From: an uncultured Collinsella sp.
Lineage (GTDB): Bacteria > Actinomycetota > Coriobacteriia > Coriobacteriales > Coriobacteriaceae
Length of the DNA: 64,000 nucleotides
NCBI GenBank assembly: GCA_900552385.1
Contig: URZI01000005.1
Span: 1 to 64,000 of the forward strand
Direction: 5' to 3'
The notes under the pieces are model-generated. The model saw only the letters and a list, made by a program, of their open reading frames with translations, was not told where the DNA came from and searched no databases. Shown piece by piece: positions 41,279-49,918 of this stretch (position 1 is the first letter of the stretch; each line of letters begins with the position of its first letter). Both the position numbers and the translations under genes were made by a program.

Positions 41279-43996
41279 ATGGATACTGTCAGCAATTACA
41301 CCGAAACGCTCGAAAAGACCGTCCGTGACCTTCTCGAGCGTCAGGAGGATCTGATCAGGACCGCCTTTACCGACCAGCTTACCGGGCTTGGCAACCGTGG
41401 CGGCTTTGCCCGTTCCCTCGAGGAGCTCTGGGAGCAGGACACCCCCGTTACCATGGCGTTCATCGATATCGACAATCTCAAGCACTGCAACGACGTCTTT
41501 GGCCATGACGAGGGCAACCGCTATATCTTGCAGGTAAGCCTCTATCTTAAGCTGTATATGAAAGTAGACGAGGCGGCATTTCGTCTGGGAGGCGACGAGT
41601 TTGCCATCCTGTCTACGATTGCAACCGAGGACGACCTCGCCGAACGTCTGGAACACTGCCGAACGCTCCTGCTCAAAAACGACGATTCCGAGATGCCCCG
41701 CTCGTTTAGCTACGGAGTGTCACATGCCGACCCCGCCCTGGGCGAAGCCCCCAATCGCATGACGCTCGATGCCGACCATCGCATGTACGACTACAAGTTA
41801 CGTCATGCCATGCACCTCGATCGGCGCAATATCACGCAAGTCCACGCCGACGACTTCGAAATAAGCGATCGCATTTTCGACGCCTTTTCGATGCTCAACG
41901 AGGGCCGCTATTTCTTTATCGAGAACTTGGACAAACATCGCACCCTTTGGTCACAAGGTGCCTTGCGCGATCTTGGCCTTCCCTCGGAGCACATAGACAA
42001 CCGTCGCGATTACTGGAAAACGCGCGTGCATCCCGATGACCTTGAGGCCTACATCAACGACATCGACCAGGTCTATAACGGCACCAAGCACCGTCGCGTC
42101 ATGCAGTATCGTGTGCGCAATGCCGTCGGCGACTACGTCCTCTGCCGTGCTCGCGGGTTTCGCATCGACGGCGACGAAAATGTCCCCTCGCTCTATGTCG
42201 GCGAGCTCGTCAACCACTCACTTGCCGAAACCGTCGACGCCGCGACAGGCCTCGGCACCCAGCGCATGTTGGTCAATGCCATCGACGCCTGTCGTTGCGA
42301 CCGTTGCGAGACGGGCCTTATAGCGGTGCGCGTTCGTGGCACGACAAAGCTCAACGAGCTCTACGGAGCCGAGGCTGTCGACAACATGCTCGCCGAATAC
42401 GCAGGCCGCATGCTGTCGATCACCCGCGGCAGGAGCAGGGTCTACCGTTCACGTAGCGTCCAGTTCGTCGTGCTCAGCAATGACCTGGACCACGAGGCAT
42501 TCGAGCAACTGACCCACCACCTTAAAGAGGCCGTTTTCGCTCCTGTGCAAATCGCGGGCGACACCATTACTCCCGTCTGTCTTGTCGTCCCGGCCTTTTA
42601 CGAACACTTAACCCATCAGGCGACCGCCGTTTTAGGCGAACTCGACCGTCGCCTTCGCACGGCCGGCGGGCTTGTTCCCAACGACAGCCTCCCCATACCC
42701 GAGGCGGAGCGCAAAAGCGCCATCGCCGAACGTATCGACTCGCTCACGGGCCTCTATCGACCCAGCGAGTTTATGCGGCGCGCCAACGCTTTTCTCGAGG
42801 CAAGGCGCGACGGCGCCTGGTGCATCGCCACGGTCGACATGGGCCACATGCGCCTGTTTAACGAATGGTATGGACAGGCCGAAGGCGACCGCCTGCTTGC
42901 CGATGTGGGCACGGTCCTCAAGGACATCGAGAATGCCGGCATGGGCGTCGCAGGGTACTGGGGCCAAGATGACTTTTGCGTACTCATCCCCTTTAGGCAC
43001 ATCACCGTCCATCAAATCTACAACCGCGTTCGCGAGGCAGTAGCCAGGCATGATGACGGCGTAGGTTTTTGGCCGTCCATGGGCGTTTACCCCATCGACT
43101 CCAATGAGGAAATCACCATCGATGCGCAGGCGAAGGCCACGTTTACCAATCAACGCGCAAAAAACGACTTTAAGGAGCGCATTGCCATTTTCTGCCCCGC
43201 GGAGTACGAGCGCGAAGTCGCGTTCCACCGCACGCTGGCCGAATTCCAGTACGCGCTCTCAGATGGTCGTATTACCTACCACTTGCAGCCACAGGTCGAT
43301 ATGGAAACCGGTGAGATTATTGGCGCCGAAGCACTCACCCGCTGGATTGACAAGGACGGCTCTCTCATTTCGCCCGCAACGTTTATCCCCGCACTCGAGG
43401 AAAGCGGCTTTGTAGTGACGCTCGACAAATATATTTGGCAGGGCGTCGCCATGTGGCTCCGCGAGCGCCTCAATCGAGGACTTCGCGTGGTTCCGATCTC
43501 CCTCAATGTGTCGCGCGTAGACATTCTTGCCTGCGATGTCGCCGAGCATATGGGGTCGCTCGCCGCCCAGTACAACCTGCCGCCCGAACTCATGCACATC
43601 GAGATCACCGAGACCGCCTATACCGGAGAGTCCGAGGCCGTGGATAAGCTGACCGCGGATCTGCACACCCGTGGCTTCTCGACCTACATGGACGATTTTG
43701 GCACCGGCCAGTCCACGCTCGCGATGCTCAAGAACGTCAACGTCGACGTCATCAAGCTCGACCGCACCTTTGTGCCCACCGACCGCGATCAAGGCCGCAG
43801 CACGCAAATCATTTCATCGATGCTCGAAATGGCGCAGTCGCTCCATCTGCCCGTCGTGGTCGAAGGCGTCGAGACAAATGAGCAGGCGAACATGCTACGA
43901 CAAATGGGCGCCCGCTACGCTCAGGGTTTCCTCTACTACCGCCCCATGCAGGCGAAGGATTTTGAGGCATTGCTCGATGGTGGCAATAACAACTGA
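41279..43996 (+). CDS. Cyclic-di-GMP protein: GGDEF-PAS-two degenerate GGDEF-EAL
   Basis: A 905-aa signalling protein. Domain order: GGDEF (about 30-175) with an intact RLGGDEF at 102-108; a PAS-like region (about 205-315, with RVHPDDLEAYIND); a degenerate GGDEF (320-440; SRSVQF in the motif position); a further GGDEF (487-625) with WGQDDF in the motif position; and EAL (650-905) with GAEALTRW and MDDFGTGQS. Cyclase activity could come from the first domain and hydrolase activity from the EAL domain. No membrane segment is visible. The ATG has no strong ribosome binding site. A shorter paralogue follows. Confidence 0.88.
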   Translation: MDTVSNYTETLEKTVRDLLERQEDLIRTAFTDQLTGLGNRGGFARSLEELWEQDTPVTMAFIDIDNLKHCNDVFGHDEGNRYILQVSLYLKLYMKVDEAAFRLGGDEFAILSTIATEDDLAERLEHCRTLLLKNDDSEMPRSFSYGVSHADPALGEAPNRMTLDADHRMYDYKLRHAMHLDRRNITQVHADDFEISDRIFDAFSMLNEGRYFFIENLDKHRTLWSQGALRDLGLPSEHIDNRRDYWKTRVHPDDLEAYINDIDQVYNGTKHRRVMQYRVRNAVGDYVLCRARGFRIDGDENVPSLYVGELVNHSLAETVDAATGLGTQRMLVNAIDACRCDRCETGLIAVRVRGTTKLNELYGAEAVDNMLAEYAGRMLSITRGRSRVYRSRSVQFVVLSNDLDHEAFEQLTHHLKEAVFAPVQIAGDTITPVCLVVPAFYEHLTHQATAVLGELDRRLRTAGGLVPNDSLPIPEAERKSAIAERIDSLTGLYRPSEFMRRANAFLEARRDGAWCIATVDMGHMRLFNEWYGQAEGDRLLADVGTVLKDIENAGMGVAGYWGQDDFCVLIPFRHITVHQIYNRVREAVARHDDGVGFWPSMGVYPIDSNEEITIDAQAKATFTNQRAKNDFKERIAIFCPAEYEREVAFHRTLAEFQYALSDGRITYHLQPQVDMETGEIIGAEALTRWIDKDGSLISPATFIPALEESGFVVTLDKYIWQGVAMWLRERLNRGLRVVPISLNVSRVDILACDVAEHMGSLAAQYNLPPELMHIEITETAYTGESEAVDKLTADLHTRGFSTYMDDFGTGQSTLAMLKNVNVDVIKLDRTFVPTDRDQGRSTQIISSMLEMAQSLHLPVVVEGVETNEQANMLRQMGARYAQGFLYYRPMQAKDFEALLDGGNNN

Positions 43997-44054
43997 TACG
44001 CTCGTGCGCAAAACACCACCGTCGAAGGGGGTATTTGTCTCCATTAGCTAACTT

Positions 44055-44085
44055 ATATCCCCAATTCAACCCGAATTGGGGATAT
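44055..44085. repeat. 13-bp perfect inverted repeat upstream of the second GGDEF gene
   Basis: ATATCCCCAATTC and its complement (44055-44067, 44073-44085) flank AACCC. It ends 39 bp before the start codon at 44124, and no T run follows. It may be an operator or a hairpin in the mRNA leader. Confidence 0.6.
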
Positions 44086-44123
44086 GATACAAACCGTTGT
44101 TCCGCCCAAGGAGGTTATCCATC

Positions 44124-45653
44124 ATGAACGAGTCATATCGCCTGGGCGAGCAATCGATTATTACCTATCTTCAGCGACTTGCGAATGGCGTATCGACCGC
44201 CGAACTCGATGTTGCCGCGCTGCCTGCTGAGCTACGCGCTGTTGGTGAGCAGCTGCAAAAGACGCATGCCATCCTGCAACAAGAGCGCCAGCTGCTTGAG
44301 CGCAACGCCTATATCGATCCGCTCACCAACTTGGGCAACCGCAACGGATTTGACCGTCACGTCGAGCAACTCTGGCGCAAAGGCGACCCCTTCACCTGCG
44401 CCTATATTGACATCGACCATCTCAAGCATTGTAACGATAGGTTTGGCCACGCCGAAGGCAACCGCTATATTCTGAGCATCTGCCGCACGCTCTCCGAAAC
44501 CATGGAGCACGATGAGATGCTGTTCCGTATCGGTGGAGACGAGTTTGTGCTTATCTCGCCCTCCGCAAACGAAACCGAACTCGAGCAGCGCTTGGAGCAG
44601 GTACGTTCCGGGCTGATCGAGGCGAGCTCGGGCGGCAAGGCGCCCATGATCGTCAGCTTTAGCTTTGGCTGCTCGCGCGTCGATCCACTTGCCGGCGACA
44701 CGCGTCGCCAGATGACGATGGATGCCGATCGCAAGATGTATCGCTATAAGCTTATGCATCGCGTGCAGCAGCCGAAAGACAATGACGCGCCTCAGCACCC
44801 AATTGCCGAACAGCTTCCGTGCAACGACCGCGTATTCCAAGCGATCTCTATGAGCTCCGAGACGCGCTATCCGTTTATCCTCAATCTCGATACGGGCGAA
44901 TCGCAATGGTCGGTTAACGCCGTGCGCGATTTTGACCTGCCCTCCCAGCACCCCTACAACTCACTCGACATGTGGCTCGCCCGCGTTCATCCCGAAGACC
45001 GCAACAATGTGCGCGCCGAGCTCGACATGGTGATAAACGGCACATGGCACTTCCACTACATGCAGTATCGTGTAATGGATGCCACCGGAAAATACGCGCT
45101 TTGCGACTGCACGGGCTACCGCTTGGACGGCACCGATACCGAGCCCAGCATGTATGTGGGCATTATCATCAACCGAAGCTTGGCAGATACGACTGATTCC
45201 GTGACCGGCCTGGGCGATATTCACGCCCTGGTCAACGCCATTGGTGAAATGCGTCGCGTGGCGCGCAAGGCTGGTTTGATCGCCATTAAAATCGACGATA
45301 TCGCCGAGGTCAATGCCCGCTTTGGCTTTGATGCGGGCGACCGCGTTTTGGCAGAAAGCGCCGCCTGCCTCATGGAATGCTCGCGCGGCAAGGGTCGCTT
45401 GTTCCGCTCGACGGGGCCGACATTCGTGGCGCTTTTCGACGACTTTGATTCCGATAAGACCGACGCGATCGCAGACGAAATCGAGCTATTCTTGGGGTTG
45501 CCCGTGCTCATCGACTCGCTTGAATATCAACCGCCCATTCGTGTGGCGACGCTTCATCTGGACAGCGTTGACCGACAGCCCGTTTCCATTTTGAACGAGC
45601 TCAAAGCGTTGCTTAAAGAGGCACCGCAAGTACCGGGCACCAAGCTGGACTAA
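44124..45653 (+). CDS. Diguanylate cyclase: GGDEF-PAS-degenerate GGDEF
   Basis: A 509-aa paralogue of the first three domains of the preceding protein, without EAL. A helical N-terminus (1-60) is followed by a GGDEF domain with intact FRIGGDEF (134-141), a PAS-like region with RVHPEDRNNVRAELD, and a degenerate GGDEF with RSTGPTF in the motif position. AAGGAGG lies about 9 nt upstream of the ATG. The tandem arrangement suggests duplication followed by loss or gain of the EAL part. Expected role: cyclic-di-GMP synthesis in the cytoplasm. Confidence 0.88.
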   Translation: MNESYRLGEQSIITYLQRLANGVSTAELDVAALPAELRAVGEQLQKTHAILQQERQLLERNAYIDPLTNLGNRNGFDRHVEQLWRKGDPFTCAYIDIDHLKHCNDRFGHAEGNRYILSICRTLSETMEHDEMLFRIGGDEFVLISPSANETELEQRLEQVRSGLIEASSGGKAPMIVSFSFGCSRVDPLAGDTRRQMTMDADRKMYRYKLMHRVQQPKDNDAPQHPIAEQLPCNDRVFQAISMSSETRYPFILNLDTGESQWSVNAVRDFDLPSQHPYNSLDMWLARVHPEDRNNVRAELDMVINGTWHFHYMQYRVMDATGKYALCDCTGYRLDGTDTEPSMYVGIIINRSLADTTDSVTGLGDIHALVNAIGEMRRVARKAGLIAIKIDDIAEVNARFGFDAGDRVLAESAACLMECSRGKGRLFRSTGPTFVALFDDFDSDKTDAIADEIELFLGLPVLIDSLEYQPPIRVATLHLDSVDRQPVSILNELKALLKEAPQVPGTKLD

Positions 45654-45657
45654 CGTT

Positions 45658-45702
45658 GTGGGGCGCGATGTGAAACACAAGCCGTTTCACATCGCGCCCC
45701 AC
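45658..45702. terminator. 19-bp perfect hairpin after the GGDEF gene
   Basis: GTGGGGCGCGATGTGAAAC at 45658-45676 pairs exactly with 45684-45702, starting 4 nt after the stop codon. There is no T run. Confidence 0.6.
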
Positions 45703-45764
45703 GCCATCTACCCTCTCGTGCGATAATCCTCCGCAGCAGTCACCGACAGCAGAGGGAGTTTGTG

Positions 45765-46388
45765 ATGAAGGTTCTTTTGGTCAACGGCAGCCCCAAGGCA
45801 AACGGCAACACCGCCCGCGCACTCGCCGAGGTTGCCGAGCAACTTAATGCAGAAGGCATTGATACCGAGGTGTTTCAACTGGGCACCAAACCTATTCGCG
45901 ATTGCATCGGTTGCGGCCAGTGCGGCAAGCTTGGCGGTCGCTGCACCTTTGACGACGACGTGGTGAACGAGCTCATCGCTGCCGCCAAGCGGGCAGATGG
46001 CTTTGTCTTTGGCTCACCCGTCTACTATGCGCACCCCAGCGGACGCATCCTTTCGGCCCTCGATCGCGCCTTCTATGCAGGCGGGCATGCCTTTGAGCAC
46101 AAGCCCGGCGCCGCGGTCGCCGTCGCCCGTCGCGGCGGCACGTCGACCACGTTCGATGTGCTCAACAAGTACTTCACCATTAAGCAAATGCCCGTGGTTG
46201 CTTCCACCTACTGGAACAACGTGTTTGGCCGCGTACCCGGCGACGCCGATGGGGATGCCGAGGGCCTTGCCACTATGCGAAACATCGGCAAAAACATGGC
46301 CTGGCTCCTGCGCTGCATCGAGGCGGGACAGGCCGCCGGCATCAACGCGCCCGAGGCAGATCGAGCAACGACCAACTTCATCAGGTAG
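45765..46388 (+). CDS. Flavodoxin-fold NAD(P)H-dependent oxidoreductase
   Basis: A 207-aa FMN reductase-like protein. The FMN phosphate loop is LLVNGSPKANGNTA at the start, and FGSPVYYAHPSG is the second flavin site. CIGCGQCGKLGGRC has four cysteines, as in the iron-sulphur flavoprotein/IsfL-like branch, though the spacing is that of the simple CxxCxxC oxidoreductases. GAGGGAG lies 6 nt upstream of the ATG; a GTG one codon earlier is possible. Redox partner unknown. Confidence 0.87.
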   Translation: MKVLLVNGSPKANGNTARALAEVAEQLNAEGIDTEVFQLGTKPIRDCIGCGQCGKLGGRCTFDDDVVNELIAAAKRADGFVFGSPVYYAHPSGRILSALDRAFYAGGHAFEHKPGAAVAVARRGGTSTTFDVLNKYFTIKQMPVVASTYWNNVFGRVPGDADGDAEGLATMRNIGKNMAWLLRCIEAGQAAGINAPEADRATTNFIR

Positions 46389-46405
46389 AACGGCGGAACA
46401 AATAC

Positions 46406-46747
46406 ATGAACGTGCAGATTTTTGGCACCAAGAAGTCCTTCGACACCAAGAAAGCACAGCGCTTCTTCAAAGAGCGCCGCATTAAGGTGCAGTTTATCGA
46501 CCTTAAGGAAAAGGAGATGAGCAAGGGCGAGCTCACGAGCGTGATGCAGGCGGTCGGCGGCATCGACAAGCTGCTCAACCCCAAAGCCAAGGACGAGGAG
46601 ACGCTCGCACTCATTCAGCACCTTACCCCCAGTCAGCGCTTCGGCAAGCTGCTCGAAAACCAGCAGGTTCTGGCCGAGCCCATCGTGCGCAACGGCAAAA
46701 AGGCCACCGTCGGTTATTGCCCCGATGTATGGGGAGCCTGGGAGTAG
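46406..46747 (+). CDS. ArsC/Spx-like protein without the active-site Cys
   Basis: A 113-aa thioredoxin-fold protein of the ArsC family (YffB-like). It keeps the family outline (MNVQIFGTKKSFDTKKAQRF, then GKLLENQQVLAEPIVRNGKK), but the first-loop cysteine of arsenate reductases is absent (GTKKSFDT). Arsenate reduction is therefore unlikely. It follows the flavoprotein gene by 17 nt and is probably cotranscribed. Confidence 0.83.
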   Translation: MNVQIFGTKKSFDTKKAQRFFKERRIKVQFIDLKEKEMSKGELTSVMQAVGGIDKLLNPKAKDEETLALIQHLTPSQRFGKLLENQQVLAEPIVRNGKKATVGYCPDVWGAWE

Positions 46748-46833
46748 CTTGTGTTATTTGCCGGCGCGTGGGTATAAGAGCAGGCGTTTGGCATAAGATT
46801 CAACTGTAAGCCATGTCTAACAAAGGAGGGCAC

Positions 46834-47964
46834 ATGCCCAACAAACCCGTGAAGATCATCATGCTTACCGGATACCTCGGTGCCGGCAAGACTACGCTGC
46901 TCAACCACATCCTCGCTAACGACGGCGGTATCCGCGCCGCCGTGATCGTTAACGATATCGGCGAGATCAACGTCGATGCCAGCCTTATCGCCGACGGCGG
47001 CCTTTCCGAGACCGACGACCTCATCCCGCTCACCAACGGCTGCATCTGCTGCACGCTTTCGGATGACCTGGCCAACCAGCTGCAGGGCATCGCCGATTCG
47101 GGCAACTTCGACTACATCATCATCGAGGCATCGGGTATTTGCGAACCTATCCCCATCGCCTACACCATCTCGAGCTTCTGCGACGAGGCCAAGGTGGGCG
47201 GCGAGCCCAAGCTCGCGCTCGACAACATCGTGGCCGTGGTCGACTGCGCCCGCATGTATGACGAGTTCAACGGCGGTCGCGACCTGCTGGCCGAGGATAT
47301 CGACGAGGACGACATCGAAAGCCTGCTCATCCAGCAGATCGAGTTCTGCTCCACGCTGATCCTCAACAAGACCGATACCGTCACGCCTGAACAAATCGCC
47401 GAGCTCAAGGCCATCGTGCGCAGCCTGCAGAAGGACGCCGTGATCGTCGAGGCCCAAAACGGCGAGGTTCCCATGGAGGAGCTGCTCGATACCGGCCGCT
47501 TCGACTTTATGCGCGCCTACAACTCCGCCGCCTGGATCGAGGCCATGGAGCATCCCGAGGAGCACGACGACCCCGAGGTGCTCGAGTATGACATCGAGAC
47601 CTTTGTGTACTCGCGCCGCAAGCCGTTTGACCTGAAAAAGTTCACCGATTTTGTTGAGCAGGAGTGGCCCGACGAGGTCATCCGTGTCAAGGGTCCGCTG
47701 TGGCAGACCGGCGATCCGGACATGTGCTACATGTTTGAGCAGGCCGGCCACCAGATGCGCCTGATGGAGAACGGTCTGTTCGTTGACTCCGCGCCCGAGG
47801 GCGAGAAGCAGAAGATCATCGACGAGAACCCCGAGATCATGCAGATTTGGGACGACGAGACGGGCGACCGCATGACGAGCCTGTGCATCATCGGTCGTTA
47901 CATGGACAAGGATGCGCTCATCGCTGCCCTCGATGCCTGTCTGACCGACTGGCACCGCGTCTAG
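46834..47964 (+). CDS. CobW/COG0523 GTPase, metal chaperone-like
   Basis: A 376-aa P-loop GTPase. Walker A is GYLGAGKTT (13-21), the metal-binding GCICCTL is at 69-75, and IIIEASGICEP and LILNKTDTV are the switch and base-recognition segments. The C-terminal part carries the CobW_C domain. COG0523 proteins deliver zinc, cobalt or iron to client enzymes. AAAGGAGG lies 4 nt upstream of ATG 46834. No Zur-type site was recognised upstream, so the metal is not known. Confidence 0.9.
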   Translation: MPNKPVKIIMLTGYLGAGKTTLLNHILANDGGIRAAVIVNDIGEINVDASLIADGGLSETDDLIPLTNGCICCTLSDDLANQLQGIADSGNFDYIIIEASGICEPIPIAYTISSFCDEAKVGGEPKLALDNIVAVVDCARMYDEFNGGRDLLAEDIDEDDIESLLIQQIEFCSTLILNKTDTVTPEQIAELKAIVRSLQKDAVIVEAQNGEVPMEELLDTGRFDFMRAYNSAAWIEAMEHPEEHDDPEVLEYDIETFVYSRRKPFDLKKFTDFVEQEWPDEVIRVKGPLWQTGDPDMCYMFEQAGHQMRLMENGLFVDSAPEGEKQKIIDENPEIMQIWDDETGDRMTSLCIIGRYMDKDALIAALDACLTDWHRV

Positions 47965-48003
47965 GTTTATCCAAGCGGGCATTTTTCTGCCTACGTAACC
48001 GCC

Positions 48004-48039
48004 AAACCACCACGAAGGTGCCCTTCGTGGTGGTTTTTC
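48004..48039 (+). terminator. Terminator between the CobW gene and trmL
   Basis: AAACCACCACGAAGG pairs exactly with CCTTCGTGGTGGTTT around a 3-nt loop, followed by TT. It shares CCACCAC-AAGGTGCC with the hairpin at 4917. Confidence 0.9.
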
Positions 48040-48059
48040 GTTCTGAGCCAAGGAGATTC

Positions 48060-48659
48060 ATGTTCAATATCGTGCTGTATGCGCCCGAGATTCCGGCCAA
48101 TACGGGCAATATCGGCCGTACCTGCGTGGTCACCGGCGCCCGCCTGCATCTGGTGGAGCCGCTGGGCTTTTCGCTCGACGACAAGACGGTACGTCGCGCC
48201 GGCCTGGGCTACTGGCAAAACTTGGATGTGACGACCTATGCCGGCTGGGAGGATTTCCTTGCGCGCAACGGCCTCTCCCCCGCCGATGGCCGCCTGCATC
48301 TGCTGACCAAAAAGGCACGCCGCACCTATGCGCAAAGCACCTACCGCGACGGTGACTATTTGGTCTTTGGCAGCGAGAGCTCGGGCATTCCCGAGGAGCT
48401 ACTCGCTGCAGCGCCCACGTGCTGCGAGCGCATCCCGATGCTGCGCGATTGCGACTCACTCGATAACGCCGAGGCTTGGGAAGCCCACGAGGAATCGCTG
48501 GGGCATACCGAGGACAGCCACGAAGCCATCCTTCAGCAGGATATCTGCGGTAACTTCGTCAACCTGGACGACTACCGCATCAGCGCCCTCAACCTCTCCA
48601 ACAGCGCTGCCGTCGTCCTCTACGAAGCTCTCCGCCAGACCGGCTTTGCCGGCATGTGA
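48060..48659 (+). CDS. trmL: tRNA (cytidine/uridine-34 2'-O)-methyltransferase
   Basis: A 199-aa SPOUT methyltransferase that modifies the wobble base of some leucine tRNAs. It has NTGNIGRTC near the start, LVFGSESSGIP in the middle and ALNLSNSAAVVLYEALRQ at the knot. It is longer than the usual ~155 aa: an acidic insert of about 40 residues (around AEAWEAHEESLGHTED) lies between the IPM and the final NLSN motifs. AAGGAG lies 4 nt upstream of the ATG. Its TGA stop is part of a palindrome. Confidence 0.93.
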   Translation: MFNIVLYAPEIPANTGNIGRTCVVTGARLHLVEPLGFSLDDKTVRRAGLGYWQNLDVTTYAGWEDFLARNGLSPADGRLHLLTKKARRTYAQSTYRDGDYLVFGSESSGIPEELLAAAPTCCERIPMLRDCDSLDNAEAWEAHEESLGHTEDSHEAILQQDICGNFVNLDDYRISALNLSNSAAVVLYEALRQTGFAGM

Positions 48660-48682
48660 CAAAGGGACAGTCCCTTTGTCAC
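48656..48682. repeat. Perfect 27-bp palindrome containing the trmL stop codon
   Basis: GTGACAAAGGGA and its complement flank CAG. The TGA stop codon of trmL is bases 2-4 of the palindrome. A related CAAAGGGACAGTCCCTTTG is found at 49891. Confidence 0.8.
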
Positions 48683-48697
48683 ATTCGACCGCCATAG

Positions 48698-48753
48698 AGT
48701 TAAACGTAATTAATCATTTTTAACTTAAATTAACTAGAATAAAATGAAGTTAA
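48698..48753. promoter_or_regulatory. TTAACT/AGTTAA repeats in the promoter of the first AAA+ ATPase
   Basis: TTAACT occurs at 48720-48725 and 48730-48735, one 10-bp turn apart, and AGTTAA at 48698-48703 and 48748-48753. The region is AT-rich and ends 24 bp before the GTG start. A probable operator; the gene product itself has a C-terminal winged helix. Confidence 0.45.
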
Positions 48754-48777
48754 CCCGAGACGCTAAAGGAGGGCATT

Positions 48778-49878
48778 GTGGAATATCTCGAGAACCCATT
48801 TACCCCCAGTTTTGGTGAGGTTCCCGCCCATCTCGCTGGCAGACAACAGATTATTCGGGATTTGGACCGTGCCTTCTTGAGCCAGCGCAGACGCCCAGAA
48901 TTGACCTCGATCTTCTCAGGCGCGCGTGGAACCGGTAAAACCGCTCTCATGTCGTCACTTGCGACAAGGGCGGAATCCCACGGCTGGATTGCCGTAAAGA
49001 CAACCGCGCTCCCGGGAATGCTTGAGGAAATCGAGTTCGGGGCGAAACGCGCCGCAGCCCATCTCATCGACTCGTCCAGCCAATTCGAAGTCACCGGCCT
49101 CGGAATTGCACCGCTCGGCAGCATCGAGGTCAATCGCGTTCACGATGCCTCAACCTGGCGTTATCGCATGAGCGACATCATCGACCAGCTCAACGAGGCG
49201 GGCACCGGTCTGCTCGTCACGGTTGACGAGGTGGACCCGACACTCGACGAGATGATTCAGCTCGCAGCGACGTATCAGCACTTTGTGACCGATGGAAAAC
49301 GCGTCGCCCTGCTCATGGCGGGGCTTCCCAACAACGTCTCGACGTTGCTGAACCACAAGACGGTCTCGTTCCTTCGCCGCGCCCAACAATATCATCTGGG
49401 TCGCATTGCCGACTATGACGTACGCGAGGCCTTGATTCGCACGATCCAGGAAAACGATCGCCTGGCAGATGCTGAGGGAATCGATAGAGCCGTTCGCTCG
49501 ATCTCTGGTTTTCCCTTCCTATTGCAACTCGTAGGCTACCGTGCCTGGGATCTCACAAGCGATTCGAAGGAAATCTCGTCACGCGACTTTGACCTGGGAA
49601 TCAAAATCGCGCGCGACGAGATGGATGACCGAATCCTCGCGGCAACCTATCGGGAACTCACTGCAGAGGACAAGCGATTCCTCATCGCCATGCTCGATGA
49701 CGAGGAAGAGTCCACCACCGCTGACCTTGTCGAGCGCCTTAAGCGTTCGCCGCAGCAGGTCTCCCGCTACCGACGCCGCATGATAGACGCCGGCATCATC
49801 GGGGAGCGAGGACGAGGGCTCGTCGCATTTGAATTGCCATTCTTCCGCGACTATCTCGCGGCTCAATGCGTGAAATAG
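48778..49878 (+). CDS. AAA+ ATPase with C-terminal winged helix (STAND-like)
   Basis: A 366-aa ATPase. Walker A is GARGTGKT (48-55), Walker B is LLVTVDEVD (Asp 150, Glu 151), and LLMAGLPNN is in the sensor position. The last ~60 residues (TTADLVERLKRSPQQVSRYR) form a winged helix. It is related in layout to the ATPase at 52425. The GTG start has AAAGGAGG 5 nt upstream. It resembles the orphan archaeal/bacterial ATPase group related to ORC/Cdc6 and STAND regulators; the biological role is unknown. Confidence 0.82.
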   Translation: MEYLENPFTPSFGEVPAHLAGRQQIIRDLDRAFLSQRRRPELTSIFSGARGTGKTALMSSLATRAESHGWIAVKTTALPGMLEEIEFGAKRAAAHLIDSSSQFEVTGLGIAPLGSIEVNRVHDASTWRYRMSDIIDQLNEAGTGLLVTVDEVDPTLDEMIQLAATYQHFVTDGKRVALLMAGLPNNVSTLLNHKTVSFLRRAQQYHLGRIADYDVREALIRTIQENDRLADAEGIDRAVRSISGFPFLLQLVGYRAWDLTSDSKEISSRDFDLGIKIARDEMDDRILAATYRELTAEDKRFLIAMLDDEEESTTADLVERLKRSPQQVSRYRRRMIDAGIIGERGRGLVAFELPFFRDYLAAQCVK

Positions 49879-49890
49879 GCATCAATAAGG

Positions 49891-49909
49891 CAAAGGGACA
49901 GTCCCTTTG
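49891..49909. terminator. Palindrome between convergent ATPase and uvrA2-type genes
   Basis: CAAAGGGACAGTCCCTTTG is a perfect 8-bp dyad around CAG, the same core as at 48656. It sits in the 40-bp gap between two convergent stop codons and may terminate both. Confidence 0.65.
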
Positions 49910-49918
49910 TCGCATCGC

